NCBI GenBank assembly: GCA_024345305.1
Contig: BRON01000013.1
Location: forward strand, 1-64,000
Reading direction: 5' to 3'
Source of the DNA: Mrakia gelida
Lineage: Eukaryota > Basidiomycota > Tremellomycetes > Cystofilobasidiales > Mrakiaceae
DNA: 64,000 bases
Shown here one piece after another: positions 12,361 to 24,218 of this stretch. A model generated the notes under the pieces. That model was not told the origin of the DNA. It worked only from the letters and a program-made list of their open reading frames with translations, and ran no database searches. Every line of letters begins with the position of its first letter. The stretch's first letter is position 1. The position numbers and the translations under genes were made by a program.

Positions 12361-13636
12361 CTACTGCTTCCATCCCACGCTGGAGAAGTAGGACGTTTCT
12401 GGCGCCTGTGCGAGCAAGAGGACGAAGGACGAGAGTCAGTCAGGGCGAGCTCTAGCGTCGAGTCGTCTTCGCGACGAGAACGACTTGGGAGAGACGTACG
12501 GGTCCTCTAGTCTCGAAAGCCAAGAAATCCGCTGATCCGGTAGGGAGGATACCCATCTGGTTGCATTTCCAGAGACCCAGGGCGAGGCTGTTGACGACCG
12601 AAGGGCGCGAAGGGAAAAGGGTCAGGGTGTGGTTCCCTCGTCTGACGGGCCGATGAGACGGAGGTCTTGCGACGAGAGGGTACAGAGAGACAAGGCCGTA
12701 ACAAGAAAGGGGAGGGATCGTGAGAAGGAGACTCACGTCAAGCACTGGCACAGAATGAAGACGAGCATGGGAGGGAGGAGGGAAGCTGGAGCTTCCTTCG
12801 AGTTGGGACCGAGTCGGAAGGGCTCGAAGGCTGTAGACAAGCAGGGAGACGAGGTACGAAGTCAGCTTCGCGTCTTGAGCACGAAAAGAGAGAGCCGAGC
12901 ATCGCGAGGGAAGTGCGACGAGAGGGAGAGAGGGGAAGGAAAGGGAATGGAGGAGAGCTGACCTTTCTGAATCCCCACGACTCCCTTGATCGGATTCGAC
13001 AGCAGCATGAACACCGTTCCCATCGAGAAGATCTGTACACCCGATCCCGACATGTACAGCATAAAAGCTTGCATAGGTAGACTCTGCAACGACGAGAACG
13101 GAGTGAGAAGAAGGAGGTCAGCTCGAGTCGTCGTGCCAGCGAGCGAGGAAAGGAAGGAGAGTCGAAGCTGACCTTTGCTGGTGAGATAGCGAGATCCCAA
13201 GCTCGCTTCATCCTGAGAGAAGAAGGAGCGAAGCCCATAGCTGCTAGAGGGTCCTCCATGGGGTTGACGACGGCGGAAGAAGAGGCGGCGGCGGAGTAGG
13301 GAGTGGGCTGAAGGAAGCAAGGAGGGAGGGAGAGATGGTGAGCTTGCGCTTAGGTTGAACGTTGGCTCTTCTTCCTCAAGAGAGTTGGCACCGAGATAGA
13401 TGGGAGTGCTCACTTTTATGAGCTTGACGGTCGATTGATCGACTCCTGGAGGATTCGGGGTCGATTGAGATCTATAGAGGGGAGGGAGAAGGCAAGGAAG
13501 GAAGCGGAGGTGAGCGTCGACAGTCTTGATCAGGAAGGAAGGAGGGAAGACAGAAAACGTACCGTTTGAGGGTGAGAGCTGAAGGAGTAGAAGGAGCATA
13601 GTCGAGACGCCATGGAGAGCAGGTAGGAGTAGACAT
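12361..13636 (-). CDS. EMC4: ER membrane protein complex subunit 4
   Basis: EMC4 is a subunit of the ER membrane complex, which inserts weakly hydrophobic and tail-anchored membrane proteins and is needed for biogenesis of many multipass proteins. About seven exons give roughly 195 residues, near the family norm. The match is direct: LRMKRAWDLAISPAK, then SLPMQAFMLYMSGSGVQIFS, MGTVFMLLSNPIKGVVGIQK, AFEPF, LALGLWKCNQMGILPTGSAD and FLAFETRGP correspond to the DUF1077/EMC4 core ('FSMGMVFMLL..PIKA', 'ALGLWKCNSMGLLPTG..DWLAF'). The last exon, joined by a gtacgt donor, reads APETSYFSSVGWKQ and ends at TAG 12361-12363. The start at 13636 (MSTPTCSPWRLDY) is the first ATG. It faces the next gene head-to-head across 455 bp. 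Confidence 0.93.
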
Positions 13637-14091
13637 GGTAAGAGAAAGGAAAGGTGGTAAGAGGGGAGAGGGGTCGTCGTTAAGAGCGAGGGAGCGGCCG
13701 CTCCTTTCGTTCGCGTTCCCCTTCCTGCCTTGAAGTGTTCTCGCAACCCTCACGACCGATCCAGCATACATCCATCTTTTCTGCAGGCCTCCCTTCTCCA
13801 GGATCCTCTTAGTGTACACATCAGTACTCTCGAGCAAACCGTCAAGCTCTGACTCGCGAGCTCGTCCTCGACCTCTCCTCGACTCCCGTCGCGAGCTCCG
13901 TCTCCCTTCTCCCTTTCCTTCCTTCCCTCGTGAGCTCCATCCATCCCTTTTCGCGCCCAAAGTCGCGTCTCATATCTATTCCCACCTCTTTCTTCGTTTG
14001 ATAGACCCAAGAGCTGACTCTCTCCGCTCATTTGACACCTCTAGGCCCTACCTTCCTTCCTTCCTCCGAGCTCCCAACCTCAACCTCGACC
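13637..14091. promoter_or_regulatory. Shared divergent promoter, EMC4 / acidic orphan
   Basis: These 455 bp lie between two divergent start codons. The right part is CT-rich 5'UTR-like sequence. No clear TATA box is visible. Confidence 0.45.
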
Positions 14092-16310
14092 ATGCCTCGC
14101 TCCTTCCCCACTCCCTCCTCCCACTCCCAAGATCCCTTCCTCGTCGCCTCCAAACACGTGGCTACCTCCTCCTCCCTCCCATCAACCTCGAACGCCAGCA
14201 AGAAACGTCCTTCCTCCTCCTCAACCTCAGCTTCTGAAACTCCTCCTTCCGCCTCTGCCTACTCCACTCCCATCACCCCACGTCGTCGAACTCCTCACGC
14301 CAACAACCCTTTCCACGTCGGACCTTCAACTTCCAAATCCTCCAGCACACCATCCAACACCACCAACTCCTCGCGAAAGAAGTCCTCTTCCCTCTCCAAC
14401 GACAGACCAGCAGCAGCCAAGAAACCTCGACTCTCAACCAACTCAGGAGCAAGAACCACCCTTCCTCCTCCTCCTCCTCCTCCTCCCTTCTTCCCCATCC
14501 TCACACGCGCCGAGTCCGTTGATCCTCTGGAGGAGGAAGGTCTTCTCGATGGAGACAGGGATCCCATCGCCATGGACGACGAGGATGATCCTCCTCTCCT
14601 CTACTCGGCGAGCAAGGTCGCTTCGACATCGACATCGAAGCCCAAGAGAGGAAGGAAGTCCAAGGCTGCCGCCGCTGCTGCTGCTGCTGTCCTCTCGGAG
14701 GAGGAAGAGATCGAGGTCAAGGAGGAGGAAGATGAGGATGACGAGGAGGTCAGGAGGGCGACGATGATCGTCGACGCTGTCGAGATCGAGGGAGAGGGAG
14801 ACGGGAGCGACCTTGAAGAGGACGAGGACGAGGGCGGGGAGGGAAACGACGACTACCAAGAGGAGGAAGAGGACGAAGAAGACGAGGAAGACGAGGACGA
14901 CGAAGGAGAGGTCCTTGTGGGCACCTCATCAACGAGGACGACGAGGTTGAGTGGACGAGCGGGAGGAGGAGGAGGAGGATTGATCCTCGACGAGTTTGTC
15001 CAGGGAATCGCGGCCGTCGTTGGAGGAGCATCAACAGGAACGAGATCGAGGAAATCAAGACCATCAGCTTCAGCACCAGCAGTTACTCTTCCCGAGTCGT
15101 CAGAGGAACCCGAACCCGAACCAGCTCCTCCTCAGGAAGAACCAACCTCGACGACAACGACGACGACGGCGCGTCCGGAACCTCTCGTTCTCGCTGGAAC
15201 AGGATCGAACTCTACTTCGTCAGCGTCGGCTTCGAGCTCGAAGAAGAAGGTCTCGGGTGGGAATGGGAATGGGAACGATAGGGAGGAGGGATCATCACCT
15301 TCCAAGGACGGGGAGGATGGGGACGCCGACAAGGGGAAGAAGAAGTCGAGCGGAGGCGCGTCGGGAAGCGGGACTGGTGCTGGAGGAGGAGGAGGAGGTG
15401 GTGCTGATAAGAAGAGGAAGGGCAAGGAGGAGAACGAGAGGAGGGAGAGGGAGAAGACGGAGAGGGAGGAGGTGCAGAGGCTTGGTCTGGGAGCGGTTTG
15501 GGACGAGTTGGTGGTGAGTTTTCGCTTCTCGCTTCATCAGCTTTCGTTTTCGACACCGAAAACCTTCGCTGATCAGTTCTTCCCCTCTTCTTCTCCACGC
15601 GTTTCCCCTTCCCTGCGCCCTCGCGATCGTTCTCAGACCGACATCTCCTCGTTCCTCGACACTGCTCTGGAAAGCTTCGAGTCCAGGATCTCGGAGAGGA
15701 TCGGAGTCGCTATGGCGTACCCACCTGTCGAACTTGATGTAAGTATTCTTTTCGCGTTCTTTGTTCCCTCCATCAAAGAATGGAACGAGAGTCCGTTGCT
15801 GACTCGAACTCGACGCGTTCCCCCTCCCTCTCTCCTCCAGCCCTCTTCCCCAGCCCTCTCAGCCTTCCTTAAACCCTACCTACGGACCCTCCGCCCAAAT
15901 CTCGTCACCTCTCTTATCTCAGCCCTCCCAACCATCGAGACTCAAGTCGCTCCTCAAGCTGCCAACGCCAACGCCTCGAGAACGTTCCAGGAAAGGGATT
16001 ACGAGGAGTTGCTTTTCGTGAGTCGTCGTCGTCCCACCAACACCTCCTTTCTTCCTCTACCTCACTAACCATACCTTTCCCTCTTCCTCCTCTCTCTCTT
16101 CTTCGCTTCAAGTCACCCCTCCACACCCTCCTCACCTCCACGACCGAAACCCTCCAATCCGCCGCTCTGGATCGCGTTCTCTCGTCGTTCCCTTCGATCC
16201 TAGGGGACGAACCGAGGGACGAACTGAGGGAGCTGGTGGAGAAGAGGTCCGGGAACGTGATGAAGAACGTGAAGGAGGGAGTGAGGTTGGTTCTCGAGAA
16301 GGTTGGTTGA
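14092..16310 (+). CDS. Large disordered acidic protein with helical C-terminal domain, unknown
   Basis: Four exons give about 635 residues. ATG 14092 begins MPRSFPTPSSHSQDPFL. Residues about 1-150 are Ser/Thr/Pro-rich with basic patches (KKRPSSSS, RKKSSS, KKPRL) that look like nuclear localisation signals. Residues about 220-300 are a very acidic Glu/Asp tract (for example EEEDEEDEEDEDDEGE). A Gly/Ser-rich linker and a charged stretch (DKKRKGKEENERREREKTER) follow. The remaining 160 residues, split by three introns, look ordered and helical: VWDELVTDISSFLDTALES, RISERIGVAMAYPPVELD, FLKPYLRTLRPNLVTSLISA, then VLSSFPSILGDEPRDEL and a C-terminal helix. The composition suggests a nuclear, perhaps chromatin-linked, protein, but I recognise no family and propose no function. 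Junctions at 15513/15637 and onward keep frame. Confidence 0.65.
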
Positions 16311-17080
16311 GGGCGTTCGTTGATTTGGGTTCGCGTTGTGTTGTCGTTCTTTCTCTGTCTCTTTCTTTCGCTTTTCGCACTCCTTCTTCTTTTCCAGCTA
16401 GTTTCGATTTCCCTCCTCAGTCTGTGGCAAGTCTTTCTTATAATGCGCTACCCTTGATACCGACCTTTGAAGCTGGACGCCTCGTATCGACGCGTCTCGA
16501 CTCTCAAGCTCGCTCTTCGAAACGGCGCTGCTTCGAAAGCAGGAACCGAGAGGCTACCTTGAGGCCTTCCGTGGGAACCCCCGCCCGCTTCCTCACGTCT
16601 ACTATATCTCGCGCTCGACGAAACCTGACGGAACGGGTTGAAGCGAAGAGGGATTTACGACCTGAGCGAGGCAGAGCTGATCGTTGACGCAGGGTGAACG
16701 GATATATCCTGGGGAGCGCAAGCAAAGCAAAGAACTAAACAACACCGATGACCACGCGAAAGAGAGAAGAAAAGCATAAAGAAGAAAGGGGTAGCAAAGA
16801 ACACGGGAGAGACGGAAGGAAAGGGTATCGACGGAGAGAACGAAAAGGTACGAGCAAAAAGGGAAGGACTAGCGACTCAGCTCCCTCCCTGTCGACGCGA
16901 AGGGAGGGCTTCTCCGCTGGAGTAGAGAGAGATCTGAACGACGAGAAAAGGAGGCAAGTCGCAGAAGAAAGAGAAGCCATCAGTCACGGTCTCTCGACGC
17001 GGTCGAACCGAACGAACGAACGAACGAAGGGCTGGCGGACTCACGATGAAAACCGAAACCGAAAAGCCATCAACGTCTCC
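16311..17080. other. Convergent intergenic region
   Basis: About 770 bp lie between the stop codons of two convergent genes and should consist of two 3'UTRs. The right part (16740-17040) is purine-rich on the plus strand, as expected for the 3' end of the minus gene. No gene or RNA is recognised. Confidence 0.4.
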
Positions 17081-18317
17081 CTACTTCCTAGGCTGCTCCT
17101 CCGCATCGTCCTCCTCGTACTCCTCCTGCTCCTGCTGGCCGTTCCGTTCTCTGTAGGCCTTAGAGGCATCCTTCGCGACCTGAGTGACCGAGATACCCTC
17201 GACGTTGTTCGTAGCTCGGTACTGGGTGAGGAACGCGAGCCAGGCGTTGGGCTTCCTTTCTGTGAGGGTGGAGATGAGGTTGTGACGAAAGGAAGGCGGG
17301 AGGAGGGAAGGGAAGGGAACGAAAGGAAGGAGGAGGAGGAAGGAAGGAAGGGAGGTGTCAGCCCACTGAGACCTTCGAGCCATCGGGTCTTGCAGCGACG
17401 CCAATTTGGAGGGCAGGTCTTCTTCGCTCCAGGCAGATGGGGTAGAGATGAAGAAAGGTTAAGGAGAGAGAGCAAGAAAGGACGAACCCTGGTTCTCAGC
17501 CCAAGCGACCTGCCTAGGGGTCTTGATCAACGACTTGGGGAAGCCCTTCATGTTAACGGCGACGGCCTGGATCTCCGGGGTCAAAGAGTTGTACCACTTG
17601 GTGAGCGTCTGGTGGTACTCCTCGGTCGCTTCCTTGGTGGGAGAGAAGGCCTGAGAGCAAGCGAGGGAAAGAGGAAGGGAGGAGGTTGAGTGAGCTTTGT
17701 TTCCTCCCTTTGATCGCGAGGTGGGTCTCCTCCCTTGCTTCCGTTTTTGATCCCAAGAGCACACGAGACGTGGACGTACCTTCTTCTCAGCGTCTGAGAG
17801 CTTGGCCCAAGCGGCAGCGTTCTCCCTGGCGGCGGATCCAAAATCGTTCGTGCCGGAAGGGTACCTTCCCTTCTCCTTGATGAAGGCGAGGTAAGCGGGA
17901 AGAGGTTTCTTGACGGCTGAGAGGGTGAAGATGATGGTTAGGAGCGAGTCTCGAAGGCGAACGAACGAAAAAAGAGACTCGTAGAGGAGGATGGAAAGGG
18001 AGGGAGGGAGGGAGGAAGGAGGAGATGGAACGAACGAGCAGTAGCAGCCAGCTTGCTCTGTCGCTTGGCGAGAGTAGCATCGGAGACTTTTCCTGTACAA
18101 GTGGGAAGGGACCACAGCGAAGAAACAAGCGTCAGTCAGAGGAACTGAGGGAGGAAGAAGGAGAGGGAGAGCGAGAGGGGGAGAGAGGGGAACAAAGGGA
18201 AGGGAGGAAGGACGGAAGGAGCGCGTTTGTTGATGGGGACTCACGAGGCGTCTTAGCGGCAGCCTCTTCAAAGGCGATGGCAGCTCGAGAGAAGAATCGG
18301 GTGGTGGAGAAGAGCAT
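17081..18317 (-). CDS. Mitochondrial HMG-box DNA-packaging protein (Abf2/TFAM-like)
   Basis: This is probably the mitochondrial nucleoid protein that bends and compacts mtDNA. About five exons give roughly 230 residues. The N-terminus MLFSTTRFFSRAAIAFEE is an Arg-containing amphipathic leader free of acidic residues until position 17, typical of a matrix presequence. Two HMG-like boxes follow. Box A runs KKPLPAYLAFIKEKGRYPSG...FGSAARENAAAWAKLSDAEKK, then the rest of the box, TEEYHQTLTKWYNSLTPE. Box B begins ERKPNAWLAFLTQYRATNN and ends VAKDASKAYRERN. The C-terminus is acidic (EEYEEDDAEEQPRK). Two boxes with an acidic tail recall Abf2 and TFAM. The assignment to mitochondria rests on the leader and is inference. 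It shares a 405-bp divergent promoter with the ACBP gene. Confidence 0.8.
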
Positions 18318-18722
18318 GTTGGGAAGTAAGAAAGAAAAGGAGAGTGGGTCGACGTTGGGCGTTGGCAGGAAGGCTGAAAGGGAACGAGGAACGTCAAAGG
18401 GAGCGAGCCGGTGAAGGGTCGCGCGACGAGCTCTCTTGACGACCAGCTCTCGCAGAGTTTGCCCTACTTTTCGGGTCAGAAATCTACTTGAGAGGTCAGT
18501 TTTCGGTCGAATATATACATTTCAAGATCTTAGTTGCCCGTCCACACCGAAAAAATGCACTCTTTCTCGCCTCGTCCGACGTCACCCCAACGACTTCGAG
18601 CTCTGCTCCCCTTTCGTTCCCTCTTCTTCTCGTCCTTCTTCTCCCCACCCACGACCTTCTCTATACACACTTTCTTCTTACCTACCCCCCACCCCTCCCC
18701 TTTCAACCCTCTCCCTTCTACC
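18318..18722. promoter_or_regulatory. Shared divergent promoter, HMG-box / ACBP, with TATA-like site
   Basis: These 405 bp separate two divergent starts. A TATATA motif lies about 18508-18516 on the plus strand, roughly 210 bp before the ACBP ATG, and is followed by CT-rich leader sequence. The motif is a candidate ACBP promoter element only. Confidence 0.4.
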
Positions 18723-19660
18723 ATGTCTCAAGCTCAGTTCGACAAGGCCGTGGCTATCGTTGGAGCTCTTCCTCCCACCGGAGAGGTCAAGCCCTCGGAC
18801 GACGACAAGTTGATCGTCAGTCCCTCTATGGATTCCTCGTTCTTGACCTTGAGCTGAGCTGACCGAGTCTATGCACCTCTGTTCCCGTCTCTCTCCACAG
18901 TTCTACGCCAACTTCAAGCAGGGTTCGTTCGCCAGGGAAGCTTAGCTCGTCTAGCTGGAGGAGATCCAAGCTCACCCACCATCTTCCTTTCTCCCTCCCT
19001 CCCTTCCCTCTTCCCCACCCCTCTTCATCGCTCCTAACAGCTTCCGTTGGTGACGTCAACGTTGCCAAGCCTGGAATGTGTGAGTCACGTCTCTTCTCTC
19101 TATCCCTCTCTCTCTCATCCTTCTCCTTTCGTTCTCAAGATCGAAGCTCGAGCTGACCTTCCTTCCTTCCTCTCCCTCCCTCGTGTCCTTCCTCTCCTTT
19201 CCAGTCGACTTCGTGGGTAAGGCCAAGTGGGAGGCCTGGAACAAGGTCAAGGGTACCTCCAAGGAGGACGCTCAGAAGACCTACGTCGAGAAGCTGAAGG
19301 CTGTGAGTGTTGAAGCGTTCGCTCATCTTGGTGACAGAAGGCGATGGGGAGGACGGAGGGAAGGTCGAGCTCGTTCGGGAGGTTTCGTCGAAGGAGAGAG
19401 CCAGGTCTGCTGGACCTGATTCTTCTCTACGTATCTCTCGGCTGGTGGGCATCGCACACGAGTTGTGATACCCCCGGGAAACCTGTTCGCTTCTTTATCG
19501 AGCTCAAACACCTTCCCTCCCCATCATCTCCTTCGACCCCTGTCCCTTCATTGCTCTTCTCTCCCTTCGCTGACTACCCTACCTCTTCCTCCTTCAGATC
19601 CTCTCCGCCGCCCCTGGAGCTGAGGCTGAGGCGTACCTCAAGGATCTCGAGTCTGCTTAG
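18723..19660 (+). CDS. ACB1: Acyl-CoA-binding protein
   Basis: This small cytosolic carrier binds long-chain acyl-CoA esters, feeds lipid synthesis and buffers the free pool. Five exons give about 104 residues, slightly longer than the 86-92 of typical ACBPs. The ACB fold is evident: [17 protein letters not shown]; the pair FYANFKQASVGD (the conserved Tyr and Lys that contact CoA); [20 protein letters not shown] (KW.AW signature); [13 protein letters not shown]; then a short C-tail ending DLESA. The exons are short (some 8-13 codons), and the introns carry the usual CTGAC branch site. The start at 18723 follows a CT-rich leader. Confidence 0.95.
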
Positions 19661-20032
19661 ATCGATCTTTCGCGTAGAGTCGAGAAGGAGGGACGGAAGG
19701 CCGGAGGGACGCATTTTGACGATACCTTGATGAACAAACTCTCTGCTCGTGCTCTTGCTGCTTTCTCAGTCTGTCGGGAAGCTCGGCCTCGGTCGTTCGA
19801 GTACGACTACCCAGGAAAGAACTCGAGGAAGACGTGCGAGAAAGAGGGAGCACGCACGAACGCGAGCTTCCTTGCTGCCTTCTTCTTTGTTTTCTCTCGT
19901 CCCTTCCGGTCTGCAACGTGGTCGAGGTGGAAAGTCCAGAAGGCGGTAGAGATGGCCTACATTAGATAGTGCAAAAGGAGGAGGAGTGATGAAGGAAAAG
20001 AGATCACTCGGCGAGGCGAGTCGCAAGCGAGA
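19661..20032. other. Convergent 3' flanks, ACBP and MFS gene
   Basis: About 370 bp of facing 3'UTRs. Nothing else is recognised. Confidence 0.4.
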
Positions 20033-22751
20033 TCAGTACGCTGCCCAAATGCGTTTCTCTCCTTTGAACCGAGCTGGAGGACAACGAACGAAATGGGCAA
20101 TTCGAAAGAGTCAGAGATTGACATGAGGGATGAGAGAGGGAGCAGGAAGCGAGAGGAACGAACCGTAGAGCATGCAAAGGGAACCGACGACCGTTGCTGC
20201 TCCTGAGAAACAGATCATCGCTGACCACGACCCCCCTGAGGCGGTCTTGATCGAGCCTGCGATGGAGGAGCCGGCGAATTGACCTGATTTCAACGAGGAA
20301 ACGGACGGGGAGGGTTAGGGATCGAGGACGAAGAGAGAAGAGAGAGGTCGGGAGGGGGAGGACGCGACGGCGAGGCATAAAGGGGAAAGGTATCTCGCTC
20401 GCTCACCTGGACTGTTGACCAAGACGGCAAACCCCGTTAACGTAGCGAGATCGTGTACTCCGAAGAGCTGAGCTGTGACGACGGGGAGAAGACTGGGAAA
20501 GGGGGTAGATTCACGTCGAGCGAGAGGTCAGTCGACAAGTTTAACGAACGCGTTGAGTTTCGAAGTTCGACTCACCTGAGCCACATCGACCCAAACATCC
20601 CGTACAGGACGCTAAATCCCATGATGGTGTTGTAGGTATGAGCGAACTGCCACATGACGATCTGGACGAGCCTGTAAGGGGATCGCAAGTAACAAAAGGA
20701 AGCAGGAGAGGGTCTGTCGAAAGGAGGCAAGAGAGGAAAGGAAACGACGACTCACCCTCCGATGAAGAGGGATAGAGAGAAACAGTTTACGGGTCCGACT
20801 TTATCGGCTGCTACTCCGGCGACAACCTGTGGTGAAAAAGAAGGGTTAGATCAGCGCTCCGAGTCGAGAAGAGGAGAGAGCTGAGGAAGAGACGAACTCG
20901 ACCGACGGCTCCTGCGATGTTCATGACGAGGAGAGGCATGGTGACCTTAAGAGAGGTGGAGGTGGCGAGTTCAGGGATTTGAGATTTGGTGTAGGAGGTG
21001 ATGAAGAAGTAGGGAGTCTGGAGGAAGGAACAAAGACGCGTCAACAATCAGTCGAGTTCCATCGTTGGAGCGAAGCGAGGAGACGAAAACATAACAGGAG
21101 ACGTACCAAGAACCCAAAGGTGGCAATGAAGATGCAGAATATCAACGAGTAGAAGGTAGGGTTCGTCCAACAGCCCTGGGAAGATCCAAAGACAGAAGAA
21201 AAGGTCGCGAAAGGTCAGTCCGCGATTCGACGACGAGGTTCTTCTTTGTCCAGACTCACCTTTGGAAGCCAAGGTCGATGAGCGTGCTTCCCGTCGTCTC
21301 CTCGCTTTCTCGGCGGCGTCCTAGCTTCGACGAGGAAGTATGCTCCAGTCCAGCAGGCGGCGAGAATGAAGGTGAAGATCAGCAGCGTGTGTTTGTAGCC
21401 CAGCTTGACGATCAACAGCCGCACGAAGATCGTGTTGATTCCTCCGAAGACTCCTGATCCTGAGACGGCGATACCTGGGTTGCAAAAGGGAAGGAAATCA
21501 CACGAGTGAGCTGGTGCGACGAGGGGAGAAGAGGAGGGAAGACGAACCCGTCGCGAGACCTCGACGGCGGAGGAACCACTGCGAGGGAAGAGCCATGCTG
21601 AGGAGAGGCGAAGGGTCAGGAGCTAAGCGGGTATGTAGTGAGGACATCGACTCACTACAGAGGCATGCTAAGACCAAGACCGAAGCCGGAGAGGAAGCCT
21701 TGACAGACGAAGACCCTACGAAGATCGACGACGAGAAAGGTCAGCGAGGTTTCGAGACGCGACGAACCGAATCGAACTCACTGCCAGAGCTTGGTGCAAA
21801 ACGATGAGAGCAGGAAAGCGGCGAAGGAGATCCCTGACGCGATGATGAGCATTCGCTTGTAGCCGCTGAGACGAAAATAAGAGACTGGTGAGCTTGAGCA
21901 AAAGGCCGACGATCGACGCGTCAGAAGAGAGGGGAGAAGAGGACGAACAAACGATCTCCGAGTCGACCAGCGACGAAACTGGTCCCCGTCATGGTCTGGA
22001 ACGAAGGTAGAAGTAGATGAGAGTCAGCTCTGTTTGATCTGAGAGAGGTAGGGCTACTCACGAAGGCAGCAAGACCTCCAATGAGCGTCAGAATAGACTC
22101 TGGCGTTTCGGGAAAGACATTCGCTTTGAAGTTCTGCCCGTCAAGGAGGGAAGACGTGTGTCAGCTCGTGCGAGTGATGTATAGCTGATAATAGTGACCG
22201 GATCCTACTCACTGTTTGAAAGACACCCCAAACCAACCCCCAACCCTGCGTGTCAAAGAAGCGCGAGAGAAGGCGTAACGAGTCAGCCCTCGCGAGCTCG
22301 TCGAGTTTTGTCTCTCCTCCCTCCCTCTTCACCGAAGATGTTTGAGAGAGCGACGAACCATAGTAGAACCAGCGTAGATGAAACATCCTAGTACGACCGA
22401 CCAAGCTTTCCTTCCTCCGTCAGGATAGGTCCAGGCATCGGCCTCTTCGTCTTCGTCGTTGACTTCCTCCGTCGTCGAGTTGAGCTCGACCTCCTTCCCT
22501 CCTCCTCCGCGCCCTGTCTCGAGGTCCTTGGCCGAACGCTCACCTCCGGTTCCTGCTCCTCCTGAGAAACGAGAGAGTTTCTCGTCTATGTGATCCTCTA
22601 TAGACGAGATCTGGTTGGCCGCGGGGGTGGAGACTCTTGTAGAAGGAGACGAGTAAGAAAGGGACGAAGGCGAATCGTCGACGGACGTAGCCGCGAGAGG
22701 TTCTGGAGGTCTTGAGCGGGAGGGAGTGAGATCTGGTAGGATCGAGGACAT
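20033..22751 (-). CDS. MFS transporter, monocarboxylate (MCT/Mch) type
   Basis: This is a plasma-membrane transporter resembling fungal monocarboxylate-porter homologues (Mch family); the substrate is unknown. At least 14 exons give about 550 residues. A disordered N-tail of about 115 residues (Ser-rich, then SGGAGTGGERSAKDLETGRG, then acidic) ends at AWTYPDGGRKAWSVVLGCF, where the MCT-typical 'PDGGWGW' motif is modified to PDGGRKAW. Helices follow: ILTLIGGLAAFTMTGTSFVA; FGYKRMLIIASGISFAAFLL; GFGLGLSMPL; MALPSQWFLRRRGLATGIAV, the family's 'WFRRRRGLA.GIA.SG' loop; LLIFTFILAACWTGAYFL; LATSTSLKVTMPLLVMNIAG; VVAGVAADKVGPVNCFSLSL; TLTGFAVLVNSPGQFAGSSI. The tail reads LYARFKGEKRIWAAY. ATG 22751 begins MSSILPDLTPSRSRPPEPL. 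Confidence 0.87.
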
Positions 22752-23326
22752 GGCGAGGTTCCGAGACGTGATGGGAGGGTCTGGGTAGGAAAGGGAGGAT
22801 AGAAGAGGAGAGGGAGGGAGGTCCTGGTCGTTGGGAGTCAGAGAAAGAAAGGTCAGTGCCGAAACGAAGCTGGAGTCGAGCCGGCCCGAAATCCTGTCGT
22901 CGAGGCTGCGAAGTTGGTCCGAAAAACCTTCGGGTTGAAGGTTGGAGGGTCAAAGACGAGTGTATCAGCCGACCTGCAAGAACAACGAAGCTGGAAGGAA
23001 GAAGTCGAGCTAGTCGAGGATCGTTCAGCTCACCTTGACTTTTGTTTCGGACCAGCCGCGCGCTCGTCCCCGGGATCTTCACGAGGGAAAGCGATCCTGT
23101 AGCTGGACGACCTTCGAAGGAAGATGGGACGTTCATAGAAAGGGATCTGCGAGACAATCAGACGGTCATAGAGAACCTGGATCTGGAAAGGAGCGCTCGC
23201 TGTTCAGCGCGCACGCTCGAGTCTCGACGCGACCCCATCAACCAGTGACGACCTCCATCTTTCGGTTCGCAACTAGGAGAGAGTGTTACACTCATCGATG
23301 GCTCGTTTCTTCAAGTCATCGCATCG
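22752..23326. other. 5' flank of MFS gene and 3' flank of DUF4604 gene
   Basis: About 575 bp between two minus-strand genes. It contains an intron-like segment (about 22980-23035) with good splice signals, probably in the MFS 5'UTR. An overlapping minus frame from an ATG near 23136 (MNVPSSFEGRPATGSLSL) runs into the MFS coding region out of frame; see rejected items. Confidence 0.4.
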
Positions 23327-24218
23327 TCAACCCTCCTCGTCAAAGCTCAACAACCCCTTCTTCTCCTTCTTGGGCTTCTTCGTCTTCTCGACGACCGCAC
23401 CGTCCCCACCGACAGCGACTGCCTTCCGTTTCCCGTTCTTGGGAATGGACGAAGAGGTGGTTGCTGATGTAGATGTCGAAGAGGGATTGGGTTTCGAGGA
23501 GGACGCTGAGGAGGTGGTGTTGGTTGTTGGTTTTGAGGAGGAGCTGGTCGACGACGCGTTTAGTGGTGGGAGTCCTTTGGCTGAAAGGTGTAGGCAAGGA
23601 AACAAGAGACGAGAGGTCAGTTTCCTCGTCGGCCGATGTAGCAGCAGAGCTGGTCATGGTCAAGCAGCAGGAGGGAGGAGATGTTGAGCTCGAGCTGATC
23701 TTGGACGTACCTCTCCTTCCCTCGTCCTCCATCTCCTCCTTCGTCAGATGCCTCCCCTGCTTCACCACCACCACCTGAGGAGCTTCGTCTCCCTCTCCGA
23801 ATCCCCACTCATCGTCGTCCCTCTCCCTCTCCCTCATCTCCTTCAGCTCCTGCTCCTCTCGCTCCTCGCTCGTCTGACGTCCCGCTCCCGGAAGCGCTGC
23901 CCTTCCTCCTACTCCTCCGCTCCCGTGAGGTTCGAACGAGGATCCAGAAGGAGTGGGAGCTGGTCCACCGGCGAGCTGAGCTTTGAATGCTGAGAGGAAG
24001 GAAGGGGTGGAGGGGTGGATGTAGCTCATTCCTCGCATCGAGTTCTTCGAAGGACCACCTCGACCTCCTCCTCCTCCTTCCTTCCCTCCGCCTCGACCAC
24101 CCCTCCCTCCTCCTCCACGATCATCACCTCGATCCCCACCTCTATCACGATCTCCCCCTCCGTCTCTACCACCTCCTCCTCCTCTTCCTCGGCCTCCTGA
24201 ATGGTTTCGTGAAGACAT
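23327..24218 (-). CDS. DUF4604 (KIAA1143-like) protein with RGG-rich N-terminus
   Basis: This is a homologue of animal KIAA1143, a conserved eukaryotic protein of unknown function. Two exons give about 262 residues. Residues about 5-50 are Gly/Arg/Asp repeats of RGG character, a type often found in RNA-binding proteins. The family core is clear: RGMSYIHPSTPSFLSAFKAQ (KIAA1143: 'VSYVRPAEPAFLARFK'), DDDEWGFGEGDEAPQVVVVK then GRHLTKEEMEDEG (family 'EQPQVVVLKKGDLS.EEV'). The protein ends in KKEKKGLLSFDEEG (family 'SLLSFDNED'). The single intron (donor gtacgt after DEGRR) keeps frame into AKGLPPLNASSTSSSSKP. The Gly/Arg expansion is absent from the animal proteins as I know them. It is head-to-head with the F-box-like gene across 448 bp. 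Confidence 0.85.

Noticed and set aside
22540..23157. 205-codon minus-strand frame beginning with MNVPSSFEGRPATG after an ATG near 23136
   Set aside because: It overlaps the MFS coding exon in another frame, is low in complexity, and contains intron-like signals; more likely a spliced 5'UTR.
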